A DNA stretch of 64,000 bases, from positions 124,001 through 188,000 of the forward strand of contig JABSOZ010000002.1 of the NCBI GenBank assembly GCA_013215295.1, in the 5' to 3' direction. The notes under the pieces are model-generated. The model made no database searches and was not told where the DNA came from. It saw only the letters and a list, made by a program, of their open reading frames with translations. Positions 29,130-37,094 of this stretch are shown piece after piece (the stretch's first letter is position 1; each line of letters starts with the position of its first letter). A program made the position numbers and the translations under genes. Source of the DNA: Colwellia sp. (GTDB lineage Bacteria; Pseudomonadota; Gammaproteobacteria; Enterobacterales; Alteromonadaceae).

Positions 29130-29157
29130 CTTGAAAAACACATCATCAATCCCATCT
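29130..29157 (+). promoter_or_regulatory. Sigma-32 (heat shock) promoter of the small heat shock gene
   Basis: -35 CTTGAAA (29130-29136) is a perfect match to the sigma-32 consensus. After 13 bases comes TCCCATCT (29150-29157), matching the -10 consensus CCCCATNT at all but the first base. Predicted start near 29164, giving a leader of about 205 nt before the Hsp20 gene. Confidence 0.8.
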
Positions 29158-29312
29158 TTAATAGTGTAGTCGCCACAAGCTAAACGGGGCTACATTAACC
29201 GCCTGTTCAATATTGAAAGGCACATTATATTCCTTAGAATAATAATTTCAGCATGACTGTTTCGCGACTATAAGTCGGTTATATCAAGCACAGAAATATT
29301 CCAAGGAAGTCA

Positions 29313-29364
29313 CATATTGCTAATGCCCTAAAATTTACATTATGGGTATAACAAATAGGATATG
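29313..29364 (+). promoter_or_regulatory. ROSE-like RNA thermometer covering the hsp20 ribosome binding site
   Basis: The RNA CAUA-UUGCU-A (29313-29322) pairs with U-AGGA-UAUG (29356-29364), which contains the ribosome binding site AGGA (29357-29360). The pairing leaves G29319 unpaired opposite the AGGA and a U-G wobble beside it, the exact U(U/C)GCU arrangement of ROSE elements. An inner hairpin AUGCCC (29323-29328) with GGGUAU (29344-29349) stacks on it. A further hairpin, GCCTGTTCAA...TTGAAAGGC (29201-29221), lies upstream, fitting the multi-hairpin ROSE layout. Not tested by folding software. Confidence 0.7.
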
Positions 29365-29368
29365 AATT

Positions 29369-29860
29369 ATGCGTACACAAACAGATTTTAGCCCACTTTA
29401 CCGCTCATTTATTGGTTTTGATCACTTAGCGGGGTTAATAGAAAAAGCTTCTCGGTCTGATAAACAATCGTCTTACCCTCCTTACAATATTGAATTACTT
29501 GCTGAAGACCAATATAGAATCACCATGGCTATTGCAGGTTTCGCCGAAGAAGATCTCGAGATAGAATCCAAACAAAACACCTTAGTTGTTACCGGCACTA
29601 AAGCCGCTAATAATAAAGCAGCACCACGAAATTTTTTACATCAAGGTCTCGCTGAACGTAACTTCGAACGAAAGTTTCAACTCGGTGATCATGTAAAAGT
29701 CATTGGCGCTTTTATGGAGCATGGTTTGCTTCATATTGATTTAGAAAGAGAAATACCAGAAGCATTGAAATCAAGAAAAATAGCGATAAATGGAAAAAGT
29801 TTATTGAAAGCAAAAGCTCCTATCGTTACTAACAAACCATTAGGAGAAACCCAAAGCTAA
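29369..29860 (+). CDS. ibpA: Small heat shock protein, Hsp20/IbpA type
   Basis: 163 residues. N-terminal phenylalanine-rich arm (FSPLYRSFIGFDHLAGLIEKA) as in IbpA/IbpB, an alpha-crystallin domain (about 35-130; YNIELLAEDQYRITMAIAGFAEEDLEI, LVVTGTK, RNFERKFQLGDHVKV, GLLHIDLEREIPE) and a C-terminal tail. ATP-independent holdase binding unfolded proteins. The RNFERKFQL string and G-L-L-x-I-D-L-x-R-E-I-P-E are typical of gammaproteobacterial IbpA. Regulation appears double: a sigma-32 promoter and a ROSE-like leader. Single gene; a terminator follows. An ATG at 29362 is out of frame. Confidence 0.93.
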   Translation: MRTQTDFSPLYRSFIGFDHLAGLIEKASRSDKQSSYPPYNIELLAEDQYRITMAIAGFAEEDLEIESKQNTLVVTGTKAANNKAAPRNFLHQGLAERNFERKFQLGDHVKVIGAFMEHGLLHIDLEREIPEALKSRKIAINGKSLLKAKAPIVTNKPLGETQS

Positions 29861-29895
29861 ACTCCCCACCGGTTATGTTTCTCTCTTATATTTTT

Positions 29896-29921
29896 GCCCA
29901 GTGAATAACTGGGCTTTTTTT
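29896..29921 (+). terminator. Rho-independent terminator after hsp20
   Basis: GCCCAGT (29896-29902) pairs with ACTGGGC (29908-29914) around GAATA, followed by seven T. Confidence 0.93.
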
Positions 29922-29996
29922 GTTTAATAGGTATGTAAATTTAACCGAAGAATAAAGCACGTTGATTACACGACTATGGTAATCAACGTAAGTTAT

Positions 29997-31232
29997 TTAT
30001 TCATAGCGTAACGCGTCAATTGGGTCTAAATTAGCAGCTTTTGCCGCAGGAATAATACCAAATAACAGGCCAACGCCAGCACTGAAGCCAAACGATAACA
30101 CTACTGCCCACATAGGCACTTCTGCCGAAGGTAAATCAATAAGGTTACTCACTAAAGCGCCAGCACCATAACCTAAAGCCAATCCAATTAATCCTCCAAG
30201 CAAGCATAAAAATACGGCTTCAATGAGAAACTGTAAAAGTATATCAACACGTGTCGCGCCAAGTGCTTTTTGTATCCCTATTTCACGGGTACGTTCAGTC
30301 ACAGAAACCAGCATAATGTTCATAATACCAATGCCACCTACGAGTAATGAAATGCCAACCACACCACTCAATACCATCGTAGTACTTGATGTAATGTTAT
30401 TTACGGTTTCAAGCATTTGCTCTGCCGTACTAATTTTAAAGTCATCACCTGTTTCTTTTGATAAATTATGATTACGACGTAGTAAATTTTTAATGTGCTG
30501 CTTAATACTATCAAGCTGATTGGCATCATCTACTTGCAACGAAATACTTATATCGGGTTCTTCTGCACCACCAAGTAAGGCTCTTGTTGTGGTGTAAGGG
30601 AGAAGTATAAAGTCATCTTGGTCAAAACCAAAAAGTTTACCTCGTTTTTCCAGAACACCAATCACTTTAAACCATTCGCCGCCAATCATAATATATTGCC
30701 CAACGGGTGAGCCTTTAATTTCAAGTTTATCTATAATCGAATCGCCTAGCACAGCAACACGGCGTCGTGACTTATCATCATTGATATTAAAGAAACGACC
30801 ATATTCAGGAAAAATACCATACAAGGATTGATAACTAGACCCTGTTCCAACAACACGTGTTGCTGTGGACTCACCCTTATATTGCACGACGCCATTTGCA
30901 CCAGTAGCTGCAACAGTCGGTGTAATGTGGCTTATTCCTGATACCTTATGTTGAATCTCTATAAAATCTCGATAACTTAATTTGGCTATTTTTCCTTGCA
31001 AGCGCTCTTTTAAGGGAGTGAATGCATTAATATTTACAACATTCGTCCCCATATCATCAAACTGTGAAGTAATACTACTGCTTAACCCTTGCACAACAGA
31101 AACCACAGCAATAACCGATGCAACACCAATAATAATACCTAATGTTGTTAAGAAACTTCTAAAGCCATGAGCTCGAACAGATTGTGCTGCTGAACGGGTG
31201 CTTTCAACAATTTTAAATAAAACGCTAGACAT
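29997..31232 (-). CDS. MacB-type ABC permease
   Basis: About 411 residues: N-terminal helix in the motif [23 protein letters not shown], a periplasmic domain (about 45-280) and three C-terminal helices with [21 protein letters not shown], the FtsX-domain signature. It equals the membrane half of E. coli MacB. The frame is open further upstream (to 31313), but the start at 31232 ([17 protein letters not shown]) has an AAGG site and overlaps the ATPase stop by only 8 bp. Last gene of yip1-macA-like-ATPase-permease on the minus strand. Confidence 0.92.
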   Translation of the reverse strand: MSSVLFKIVESTRSAAQSVRAHGFRSFLTTLGIIIGVASVIAVVSVVQGLSSSITSQFDDMGTNVVNINAFTPLKERLQGKIAKLSYRDFIEIQHKVSGISHITPTVAATGANGVVQYKGESTATRVVGTGSSYQSLYGIFPEYGRFFNINDDKSRRRVAVLGDSIIDKLEIKGSPVGQYIMIGGEWFKVIGVLEKRGKLFGFDQDDFILLPYTTTRALLGGAEEPDISISLQVDDANQLDSIKQHIKNLLRRNHNLSKETGDDFKISTAEQMLETVNNITSSTTMVLSGVVGISLLVGGIGIMNIMLVSVTERTREIGIQKALGATRVDILLQFLIEAVFLCLLGGLIGLALGYGAGALVSNLIDLPSAEVPMWAVVLSFGFSAGVGLLFGIIPAAKAANLDPIDALRYE

Positions 31233-31998
31233 GCTCAGCCGCCTTTTGAAGTTGTTTTTTCTTATATTGCAACTCAATATCAGGGTTTGTAGAGTCAGCG
31301 ACCAAACGGCCATCAGTTAAACGAATAACGCGTTGGCAACGGTCGGCAATTTCTTGTTCATGGGTAACAATAATAAGGGTTTGACCATCTTGATGGAGCT
31401 CATCAAATAAAGCCATTATTTCCATTGTTGTGGCTGAATCTAAGTTTCCTGTGGGTTCATCGGCCAAAAGTATTGCAGGTTCTGTAACTAATGCTCGAGC
31501 AATAGCAACACGCTGACGTTGCCCACCAGAGAGTTGATTTGGCAAATGATCAACACGATCCTTTAAACCAACTCGAGTGAGGACTAGTTCAGCTTTTATC
31601 TTTCGTTCTTTAATTGGCATCCCGCGATAAATCAGCGGTTGCATAACATTTTGCAAAGCACTCGCTCGCGGCAATAAATTAAAACTTTGAAAGATAAAAC
31701 CAATTTCTAAATTTCTAATTCCTGCAAGCGCAGATTCATCAAGCTTTGACACATCTTTATTTTTCAGCTTATATTTTCCACTTGTTGGATAATCTAAGCA
31801 GCCGAGAATATTCATCAACGTCGACTTACCAGATCCTGATTGCCCTGTAATGGCAAGATAATCGTTACGTTGAATCTCAAGGTCAAAATCATTGAGTGCA
31901 TAAAACTCTTGGTTACCCATTTTATAGCGCTTTGCGACTTTACTTAATACAATAATTGCTTCAGTCGTCTTGTTTTCAATAAATTCTGCAGACATCAT
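31225..31998 (-). CDS. ABC ATPase, MacB type
   Basis: 257 residues. Walker [11 protein letters not shown]-loop [13 protein letters not shown], signature [15 protein letters not shown], Walker [13 protein letters not shown]-loop VTHE are intact. It corresponds to the N-terminal half of MacB; here ATPase and permease are separate. Its ATG directly abuts the adaptor stop codon (TAA-ATG-ATG; a second ATG follows at 31995). Together with its neighbours it would export a macrolide-like molecule, peptide or lipid, but the substrate is unknown. Confidence 0.93.
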   Translation of the reverse strand: MMSAEFIENKTTEAIIVLSKVAKRYKMGNQEFYALNDFDLEIQRNDYLAITGQSGSGKSTLMNILGCLDYPTSGKYKLKNKDVSKLDESALAGIRNLEIGFIFQSFNLLPRASALQNVMQPLIYRGMPIKERKIKAELVLTRVGLKDRVDHLPNQLSGGQRQRVAIARALVTEPAILLADEPTGNLDSATTMEIMALFDELHQDGQTLIIVTHEQEIADRCQRVIRLTDGRLVADSTNPDIELQYKKKQLQKAAEHV

Positions 31999-33198
31999 TT
32001 ATGCCTCTTTATCAATCACTTTCACTGACTGAGCATCTTTTAATTTACCTAATGCCCTTGCTGGTCCAGTGATCACTTTGTCGCCAATTTTTATACCTGA
32101 AGAAATTTCTTGTAATCGGTCGTTTGAAATACCCAATTCAACGCTACGCTTGATGGCTTTACCGTCAATAAGCACAAAAACGTGGTCGAAATTATCTTCA
32201 CTTGCCTCTTCATTTTCATCGTCATCTTTATGCTTTTCTTGTTTAGCAAAAATGACCGACTCACTAGGTACAGCTATGATTTTATTCTTACTTTTCGTAT
32301 ATATTTCCGCACGACAACTCATACCTGGTCTAACCGCAACTGCATTTGGGTCAGACAATAAGATTTTCACTTTAAAGCTTAAACCTTGTCTTCCTTGTGC
32401 TCGTTTAGCCGTAGTTGCAATGCTTTGAACTTCACCTTTTAGCGCATCATCAGGAAATGCCACTGCAAATATATCGGCTTGTTGCCCAACAAGAATATTG
32501 GCAATGTCAGCTTCATCAACTTGTACTTCAATAAGAATAGATGATGGATCAGCTAATGTGATCAAGTTCGATCCTGAAATATTAGTCGTTCCACTAATCG
32601 CTGTTTCTCCTTGTTTGATATCTACCGAAGTCGCTATACCATTAATAGGTGAACGAAAAACGGTTTTCTCTAAACGTTCCTGTGCTTTATCAAGTGTCGC
32701 TTCAGCTTGTAATAACGATTCTTGACGAGAACGTAGATCAATTTTTGCTAATGCGTATTGATTGTCTATAAGTTCATAAGCGTCACGATCAAGAATTTTT
32801 CGTTCATATAAATCATGCTTACGTTGCCATTGAGATTTCAAGTTTTCAATTTTCTTTTGTTGACGTTCAATCGCAATTTTTTGAATACGCACAAAAGCGG
32901 CTTGTTGCTCAACATCAGCACGAAAGGTGCGAGGCTCAAGGCGCATTAATACTTGCCCCTTAGTAACCACTTCACCTTCTTCTATCAACATTTCACTGAC
33001 TTGACCTATTACCTCAGATCGTAACTGAACCTGTTTTTTATAAACTAAAGTCCCAGATGCCAAAATTGAACGTTTTATATTTTCAGCTTTAACTTGCTGA
33101 ATTTTAACTTCGAGCGTCTGTGATTTGCCCGTTTTTTTAAAATAGGCAAGACTTACTAGCCCAATAATGACAGCAATAATAATCAGTGTTTTTTTCAT
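31999..33198 (-). CDS. MacA-like periplasmic adaptor (HlyD family)
   Basis: 399 residues. N-terminal membrane anchor (KKTLIIIAVIIGLVSLAYF), lipoyl halves (LRSEVIGQVSEMLIEEGEVVTKGQVLMRLE; FRSPINGIATSVDIKQGE), a coiled-coil hairpin (about 95-165) and beta-barrel domain. The VIGQVSEMLIEEGE and SPINGIA pattern is that of MacA. An acidic, low-complexity insert (KHKDDDENEEASEDN, about 325-340) interrupts the membrane-proximal part. The frame extends to 33249, but the ATG at 33198 has an AAAGAGAG site and gives a normal anchor. Downstream of the Yip1 gene by 13 bp. Confidence 0.92.
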   Translation of the reverse strand: MKKTLIIIAVIIGLVSLAYFKKTGKSQTLEVKIQQVKAENIKRSILASGTLVYKKQVQLRSEVIGQVSEMLIEEGEVVTKGQVLMRLEPRTFRADVEQQAAFVRIQKIAIERQQKKIENLKSQWQRKHDLYERKILDRDAYELIDNQYALAKIDLRSRQESLLQAEATLDKAQERLEKTVFRSPINGIATSVDIKQGETAISGTTNISGSNLITLADPSSILIEVQVDEADIANILVGQQADIFAVAFPDDALKGEVQSIATTAKRAQGRQGLSFKVKILLSDPNAVAVRPGMSCRAEIYTKSKNKIIAVPSESVIFAKQEKHKDDDENEEASEDNFDHVFVLIDGKAIKRSVELGISNDRLQEISSGIKIGDKVITGPARALGKLKDAQSVKVIDKEA

Positions 33199-33211
33199 TA
33201 TCCAGCTCTCT

Positions 33212-33931
33212 TTAAGCGATAAACATAATATATAAAGCCCAACCGCCAAAGATAAAAATTTGCGGTGCAGCTGAAATGATTAATGCTTTTTTATTTTCAA
33301 TATTTAACCAAGAACGAAGGCCAATAGCGGTAACGCCAATCATCCAAAATGAAAACAAGTTAATCGCTTCAAGAAAGCTGAACCACGCATGACTTGGCTC
33401 TACAGAAAATAATAAACTATTGAAACTTGTTGGCTGTAAATCTTGCATTGATACCATGCCATCTGCAGCAAAAAAGATAACAAGTGCACTAAGTAAAACA
33501 GATATGATCGTAGGAAGGCTAGCCCACCAGGTAAACGCAAACCATTGAGTAAATTTATATTCACTACCGGCGCTAACTTTCGTCGCTATATTGTAATAAA
33601 CGGCGGTGAGCATATTGATAACAACAAAACCTAATGTGCCACCAATAGCCGTAGTCCAAAGCATCGTATCTTTCTGATAGAAGCTAGCAATGGTTTTAAG
33701 CTCATCATCGGTCATTGGTTTTGACGCTGCGGCCTGATTAATCATTTGTTCCTTTAACCAAGCAAAATCAACGGCATTAAAGTAATACAAAAATAAAACA
33801 AAGGTTGAGGTAATTAATAATATAAAGGGTAACCATGACCAGCCTTTTTTTTCTTTTATTGTGTCAAAGGCTACGCTCGGTGAAAGTATAGTATCCAAGC
33901 AAGCTTGAAATGGGTTTGCAGACATTTTCAT
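33212..33931 (-). CDS. Yip1 family membrane protein
   Basis: 239 residues with five or so transmembrane helices (about 33-55, 92-115, 133-160, 185-205, 215-237) after a cytoplasmic start ACLDTILSPSVAFDTIKEKKGWSWLP, which is the typical opening of bacterial Yip1-domain proteins (PxxAFxxI...WW.P). Function of the bacterial members is unknown. It heads the operon with the MacAB-like transporter, suggesting a role in assembly or regulation of that system. AGAGAA precedes the ATG. Confidence 0.82.
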   Translation of the reverse strand: MKMSANPFQACLDTILSPSVAFDTIKEKKGWSWLPFILLITSTFVLFLYYFNAVDFAWLKEQMINQAAASKPMTDDELKTIASFYQKDTMLWTTAIGGTLGFVVINMLTAVYYNIATKVSAGSEYKFTQWFAFTWWASLPTIISVLLSALVIFFAADGMVSMQDLQPTSFNSLLFSVEPSHAWFSFLEAINLFSFWMIGVTAIGLRSWLNIENKKALIISAAPQIFIFGGWALYIMFIA

Positions 33932-34345
33932 AATGTTCTCTTTTGTGAGTTATTTACATGCACAGTGATAAATTCTTTGTTGTTAATTATTACTGAACAG
34001 CTGGTAATAAGTGTATGACCAAACTATCACCACGATATATTAGGTCAATAACCGTTATAATATAATGGTTAATATTTAGCCGCCTTTGCTATTTAAGACT
34101 TACAGTCCCTACGCGAATTTTTGACCTATCCCCTCAATTTATAACTTCAATGGAAAGCGTTGTATAATTCATAGTTAAGTTAGTCTGATAAAATTTAGTT
34201 TTATTACAGATAATTTGTATTTTTTATAAATATATACAAATTAATTTTTTATCGACAATATAATATAGATATCACAAAGATTTATGGTTACTAAGAAGGT
34301 ATTATAATCTCATCAGTTTTATCAAAATTACGGTATAGAAATAAA
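33932..34345. other. 414-bp intergenic region between divergent yip1 and MTHFR-like genes
   Basis: No credible gene. Very AT-rich near the MTHFR-like start. It holds a 10-bp inverted repeat overlapping a TATAAT (34049-34071), and two short blocks, TTCAATGG (34146-34153) and GCGTTGTATAATTCATA (34157-34173), that recur at 36868-36910 and may be remnants of a dispersed repeat. Promoters for both flanking genes must lie here but I could not assign them with confidence. Confidence 0.6.
34049..34071. promoter_or_regulatory. 10-bp inverted repeat overlapping a -10-like box; candidate operator
   Basis: TAACCGTTAT (34049-34058) and ATAATGGTTA (34062-34071) are inverted repeats with one mismatch and a 3-base centre. 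The centre contains TATAAT (34056-34061). It is about 120 bp before the Yip1-MacAB operon on the minus strand and 275 bp before the MTHFR-like gene on the plus strand. No adjacent regulator gene; the binding protein is unknown. Confidence 0.4.
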
Positions 34346-35326
34346 GTGAACAAAGGATCAGAATTAAGAGCTCGTTATAACGATAATACACGTGGCGTCT
34401 ATTTTATTGGCACAACCCCTCCGAAAAGTGATACTCCTGTAGAAAAAGTTGAAATGATTGCTGATAAACTTCTTGAACGGGTCAGTGACATCGATTTTGA
34501 TGGTTTGATTGTGTACGATATTCAAGACGAAGATTCCCGTACCAATGTACCCCGACCTTTTCCTTTTAAATCAACATTAGATCCCCGTTATTATTCTTCT
34601 TTATTACAGAATAAATCTCAACGCCCGGTGATCACCTATAAAAGTGTTGTTCAATCTAACAGCGATGATTTTGATCAGTGGGCTAATAAAGCTTGGCAAG
34701 ACTATGGCATTCGTGATGTTGTTCTTGTTGGAAGCCCTTCAAAGAAAAACAATATTTCTCTCCCCCTTTCCAGTGCTTATAAAACGTTAGTTGATAATCA
34801 GCATGATTTTTTTATTGGTGGTATTACCATTGCTGAACGTCATGCAAATAAAGGTAATGAACATACACGTTTAATAGAAAAGCATCAGCAAGGGTGTAAC
34901 TTCTTTATATCTCAAGCTATTTATAACCCTCAAGCTACAATAGATATGTTAACGCGTTATGCGATTGAATGTCAGCAGCAAGGGTTAAAACCACAACGTA
35001 TAATATTAACGTTTTCACCGTGTGGCAGTAGAAAAACGCTTGAATTTATTGAATGGCTCGGAGTAAGTGTTCCTGAAGCGACGAGTTTACGTATTCTTAA
35101 CGCGGAAAAGCCGCTTTATGAATCTATTCGTATCTGTTTAAACACATTACAGCAAATACTCGACGCGGTATTACCTTACGATTTACCATTAGGTTTAAAT
35201 ATTGAGAGCTTAACTAACCGTAAAGAAGAAATTGACGGTTCAATTTTATTGTATAAATTGCTCCGTTCTACGATGGAAAGTTACCTATCAAAACAAGAGC
35301 TTGACCGATTAATTCATCAAAAGTAA
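34346..35326 (+). CDS. Methylenetetrahydrofolate reductase-like protein (divergent)
   Basis: 326 residues, resembling the FAD-binding TIM barrel of the MTHFR superfamily: VYFIGTTPPK at strand one, GIRDVVLVGSPSK in the middle, CNFFISQAIYNPQATIDML (compare GANRAITQFFF of MetF) and LKPQRIILTFSPCGS. The FEFFPP motif of MetF, with its catalytic Glu, is replaced by VYFIGTTPP, so it is unlikely to be a standard MetF. It may bind folate or flavin in another reaction. Starts with GTG at 34346; the ribosome binding site is weak. A small gene follows 29 bp downstream and may be cotranscribed. Confidence 0.75.
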   Translation: MNKGSELRARYNDNTRGVYFIGTTPPKSDTPVEKVEMIADKLLERVSDIDFDGLIVYDIQDEDSRTNVPRPFPFKSTLDPRYYSSLLQNKSQRPVITYKSVVQSNSDDFDQWANKAWQDYGIRDVVLVGSPSKKNNISLPLSSAYKTLVDNQHDFFIGGITIAERHANKGNEHTRLIEKHQQGCNFFISQAIYNPQATIDMLTRYAIECQQQGLKPQRIILTFSPCGSRKTLEFIEWLGVSVPEATSLRILNAEKPLYESIRICLNTLQQILDAVLPYDLPLGLNIESLTNRKEEIDGSILLYKLLRSTMESYLSKQELDRLIHQK

Positions 35327-35355
35327 GTTGTTTGATTAAAAGTGGAGGTTAACCT

Positions 35356-35562
35356 TTGAAACTTATCATGAAAACAGAGTTTGATAATTTAAGAAAGAAT
35401 TCTCTTCACCAATATCAAAGCGACGCTAATGGCGAGAAACAAGTCGTGAAGATTTATTTTGGCGAGTTACTTATCGCCAAAATGATCAAGCTAAAAAAAT
35501 CTATTCGATATTTTGGTATAAAAGGTTACGCGCAGTACTTATTAGCAGATGATGAGAGCTAA
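35356..35562 (+). CDS. Small hypothetical protein
   Basis: 68 residues, mixed charge, no signal peptide or membrane segment (MKLIMKTEFDNL..., KIYFGELLIAKMIKLKKSIRYFGIKGYAQYLLADDES). I recognise no family. The start is a TTG at 35356 with a strong GGAGG ribosome binding site seven bases upstream (35344-35348); an ATG at 35368 would lack a good site. It follows the MTHFR-like gene by 29 bp. Its stop codon directly abuts that of the convergent HopJ-family gene with no base between. Confidence 0.6.
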   Translation: MKLIMKTEFDNLRKNSLHQYQSDANGEKQVVKIYFGELLIAKMIKLKKSIRYFGIKGYAQYLLADDES

Positions 35563-35901
35563 TTAAGACAGCACTTCGCCTTCAAAGTTAATGCCTTGCC
35601 AACCCTGCTTTATAAAATTTCTAATATTTTTGTGATCTGTCCCTTTTGGGGTTAACAAAACATCTTCACGATAATATTGACCAAAACACGCTAATGTTGC
35701 TTCTTCCGATAGACCATGTAATTTAGCAAAAGCAAAAATTTTACATGAACCCTCATTAGAACCAACTTCATTGGTTAAATCACCATTGCTGAACGTGCAA
35801 GGCTGATAACGGTAGTTAGCCGAAATAACGGTCATCACTTCACTGAATTCGACCTGTTCTGGTGTCGCGTTTAATTTGTTAAGAAAGTCATTTAACTTCA
35901 T
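35563..35901 (-). CDS. HopJ family protein
   Basis: 112 residues. Strong match to the pattern of the HopJ (HopPmaJ) family: N-terminal helix with VEFSEVMTVISANYRYQP, FSNGDLTNEVGSNEGSCKIFAFAKLHGLS and FGQYYREDVLLTPKGTDHKNIRNFIKQGWQGINFEG. The family is named after a Pseudomonas type III effector, but it is widespread in free-living gammaproteobacteria without type III secretion, so a housekeeping role is more likely. Its function is unknown. AGGAA precedes the ATG. Confidence 0.9.
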   Translation of the reverse strand: MKLNDFLNKLNATPEQVEFSEVMTVISANYRYQPCTFSNGDLTNEVGSNEGSCKIFAFAKLHGLSEEATLACFGQYYREDVLLTPKGTDHKNIRNFIKQGWQGINFEGEVLS

Positions 35902-35930
35902 ATTATTCCTATGCTAATTAATTTGTATTG

Positions 35931-36242
35931 CTAGAAAAAAGTCGTAAAACGACCACTATTATATAAGCCAATCAGTAATCCTGAAGCGCCCGCTAAAAAG
36001 CCAAAGATCAAACCAAATTGGCACCAAAACTTATCTATTCTACTTTGTTTAATCAAATTAGGCTCAATTAAACTCGGTTCAATATTTTCTGTTTGCTGAG
36101 ATGAAAAATATACTAATGCATTCACTCGTTGTGTTGAACGATACACAACAATAAACAAAGCAATAAAGAACAAACAAGGCATAACCCAACCTTGGGTTAA
36201 CTCATAAGACTTAGTCAAACTATCGATGAATTGTTTAATCAT
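35931..36242 (-). CDS. Small membrane protein, unknown
   Basis: 103 residues with two transmembrane segments: about 18-35 (VMPCLFFIALFIVVY) and 78-97 (FGLIFGFLAGASGLLIGLY). The loop between is polar and rich in Asn, Glu and Ser. I do not recognise a family. It lies 29 bp upstream of the HopJ-family gene on the same strand and may share its transcript. Confidence 0.65.
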   Translation of the reverse strand: MIKQFIDSLTKSYELTQGWVMPCLFFIALFIVVYRSTQRVNALVYFSSQQTENIEPSLIEPNLIKQSRIDKFWCQFGLIFGFLAGASGLLIGLYNSGRFTTFF

Positions 36243-36445
36243 ACTGAGCCCTTAAATCATTCTTTAGAAGCAGAAAACTTCCTCTTTCGTACCCAAGACA
36301 CCATGACCATTCAATTCGTGACATTTTTTCTATTGTTTTCGAAACCAAATGTAACATTTGTGATTAACTTGTCTATAGAGTGAATAACATAATTTTGGTA
36401 AGCTGTTTTATATTGAGATTAAAGAAATAAACCAGAGGCTAAATC

Positions 36446-36685
36446 ATGAAAATATTTCAAAACAAAGAAGTACAAGGCTTATGTTTATGTCTTGCAGTGA
36501 TGGGTATAACCTATGCGCTTTTGTTAATGCTTTTAATTATGTTTACGGGCATTAAATTATATAAAACCGTTATTATTGTCGCCACAATTTCAAGCATACT
36601 TTTTACACTAGGCCTCAATCAACAAGTTAAAAATCGTTTGAAACATCAATTTGAAGGTTTATTTGCAAAAAAATCTATCGCCTAA
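36446..36685 (+). CDS. Small two-helix membrane protein, unknown
   Basis: 79 residues: two hydrophobic segments (about 12-34, GLCLCLAVMGITYALLLMLL, and 39-57, KTVIIVATISSILFTLGL) followed by a basic amphipathic tail (QQVKNRLKHQFEGLFAKKS). AGAGG, followed by nine bases, precedes the ATG, so translation looks real. No family recognised. Confidence 0.65.
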   Translation: MKIFQNKEVQGLCLCLAVMGITYALLLMLLIMFTGIKLYKTVIIVATISSILFTLGLNQQVKNRLKHQFEGLFAKKSIA

Positions 36686-37094
36686 TTATGATTCCCATCG
36701 CTATGGTATCAACTGTAGCGCTTTCTCTTTCCAATATTAGCCATCTATTATTTTATTATCGCATTGGATAATAACTTTACCTGTTACATCCTGAGACTAA
36801 GACTAGACTAACCATCCGTTAATTTGTCTTCTCAAGCTAATACCAAGTTGATTATATATCTGTTCATTTCAATGGTTAAAACGAATAACTACCGCGTTAT
36901 ATAATTCATAAGTAGAATAATTGTTTACTGATTTTATACCTTGTATTTATCCGTTTCCCTCATAAAAAATCAAATAATATACTAAATAAAATTGATATAA
37001 TTCAAGCGATTAATTATTTTAATTTACCCATAAAAAAGCTGCAACCTTAAGGGTGCAGCTTTTAGAAGATGAACACTAATATACTTGAATAAAG
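36686..37094. other. 409-bp intergenic region between convergent genes
   Basis: No credible gene. It contains CGCTA...TAGCG as a short inverted repeat near 36700-36715, the second copy of the TTCAATGG and GCGTTATATAATTCATA blocks (36868-36875 and 36894-36910), and the minus-strand terminator of the ABC permease at 37034-37063. Otherwise AT-rich. Confidence 0.6.
37034..37063 (-). terminator. Rho-independent terminator of the GntR-ABC operon
   Basis: On the minus strand AAAAGCTGCA-CCC-TTAA-GG-T-TGCAGCTTTT: a 10-bp stem plus two inner pairs and one mismatch, ending in a T-run (A-run at 37032-37037 on the plus strand). It lies 32 bp after the permease stop. Confidence 0.9.

Noticed and set aside
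32069-32428. 119-codon plus-strand frame inside the MacA-like gene
   Set aside because: Antisense shadow of a clear family member; no ribosome binding site or homology.
35563-35901. HopJ-family gene as evidence of type III secretion
   Set aside because: The family is common in bacteria lacking type III secretion, and no secretion or chaperone genes lie nearby.
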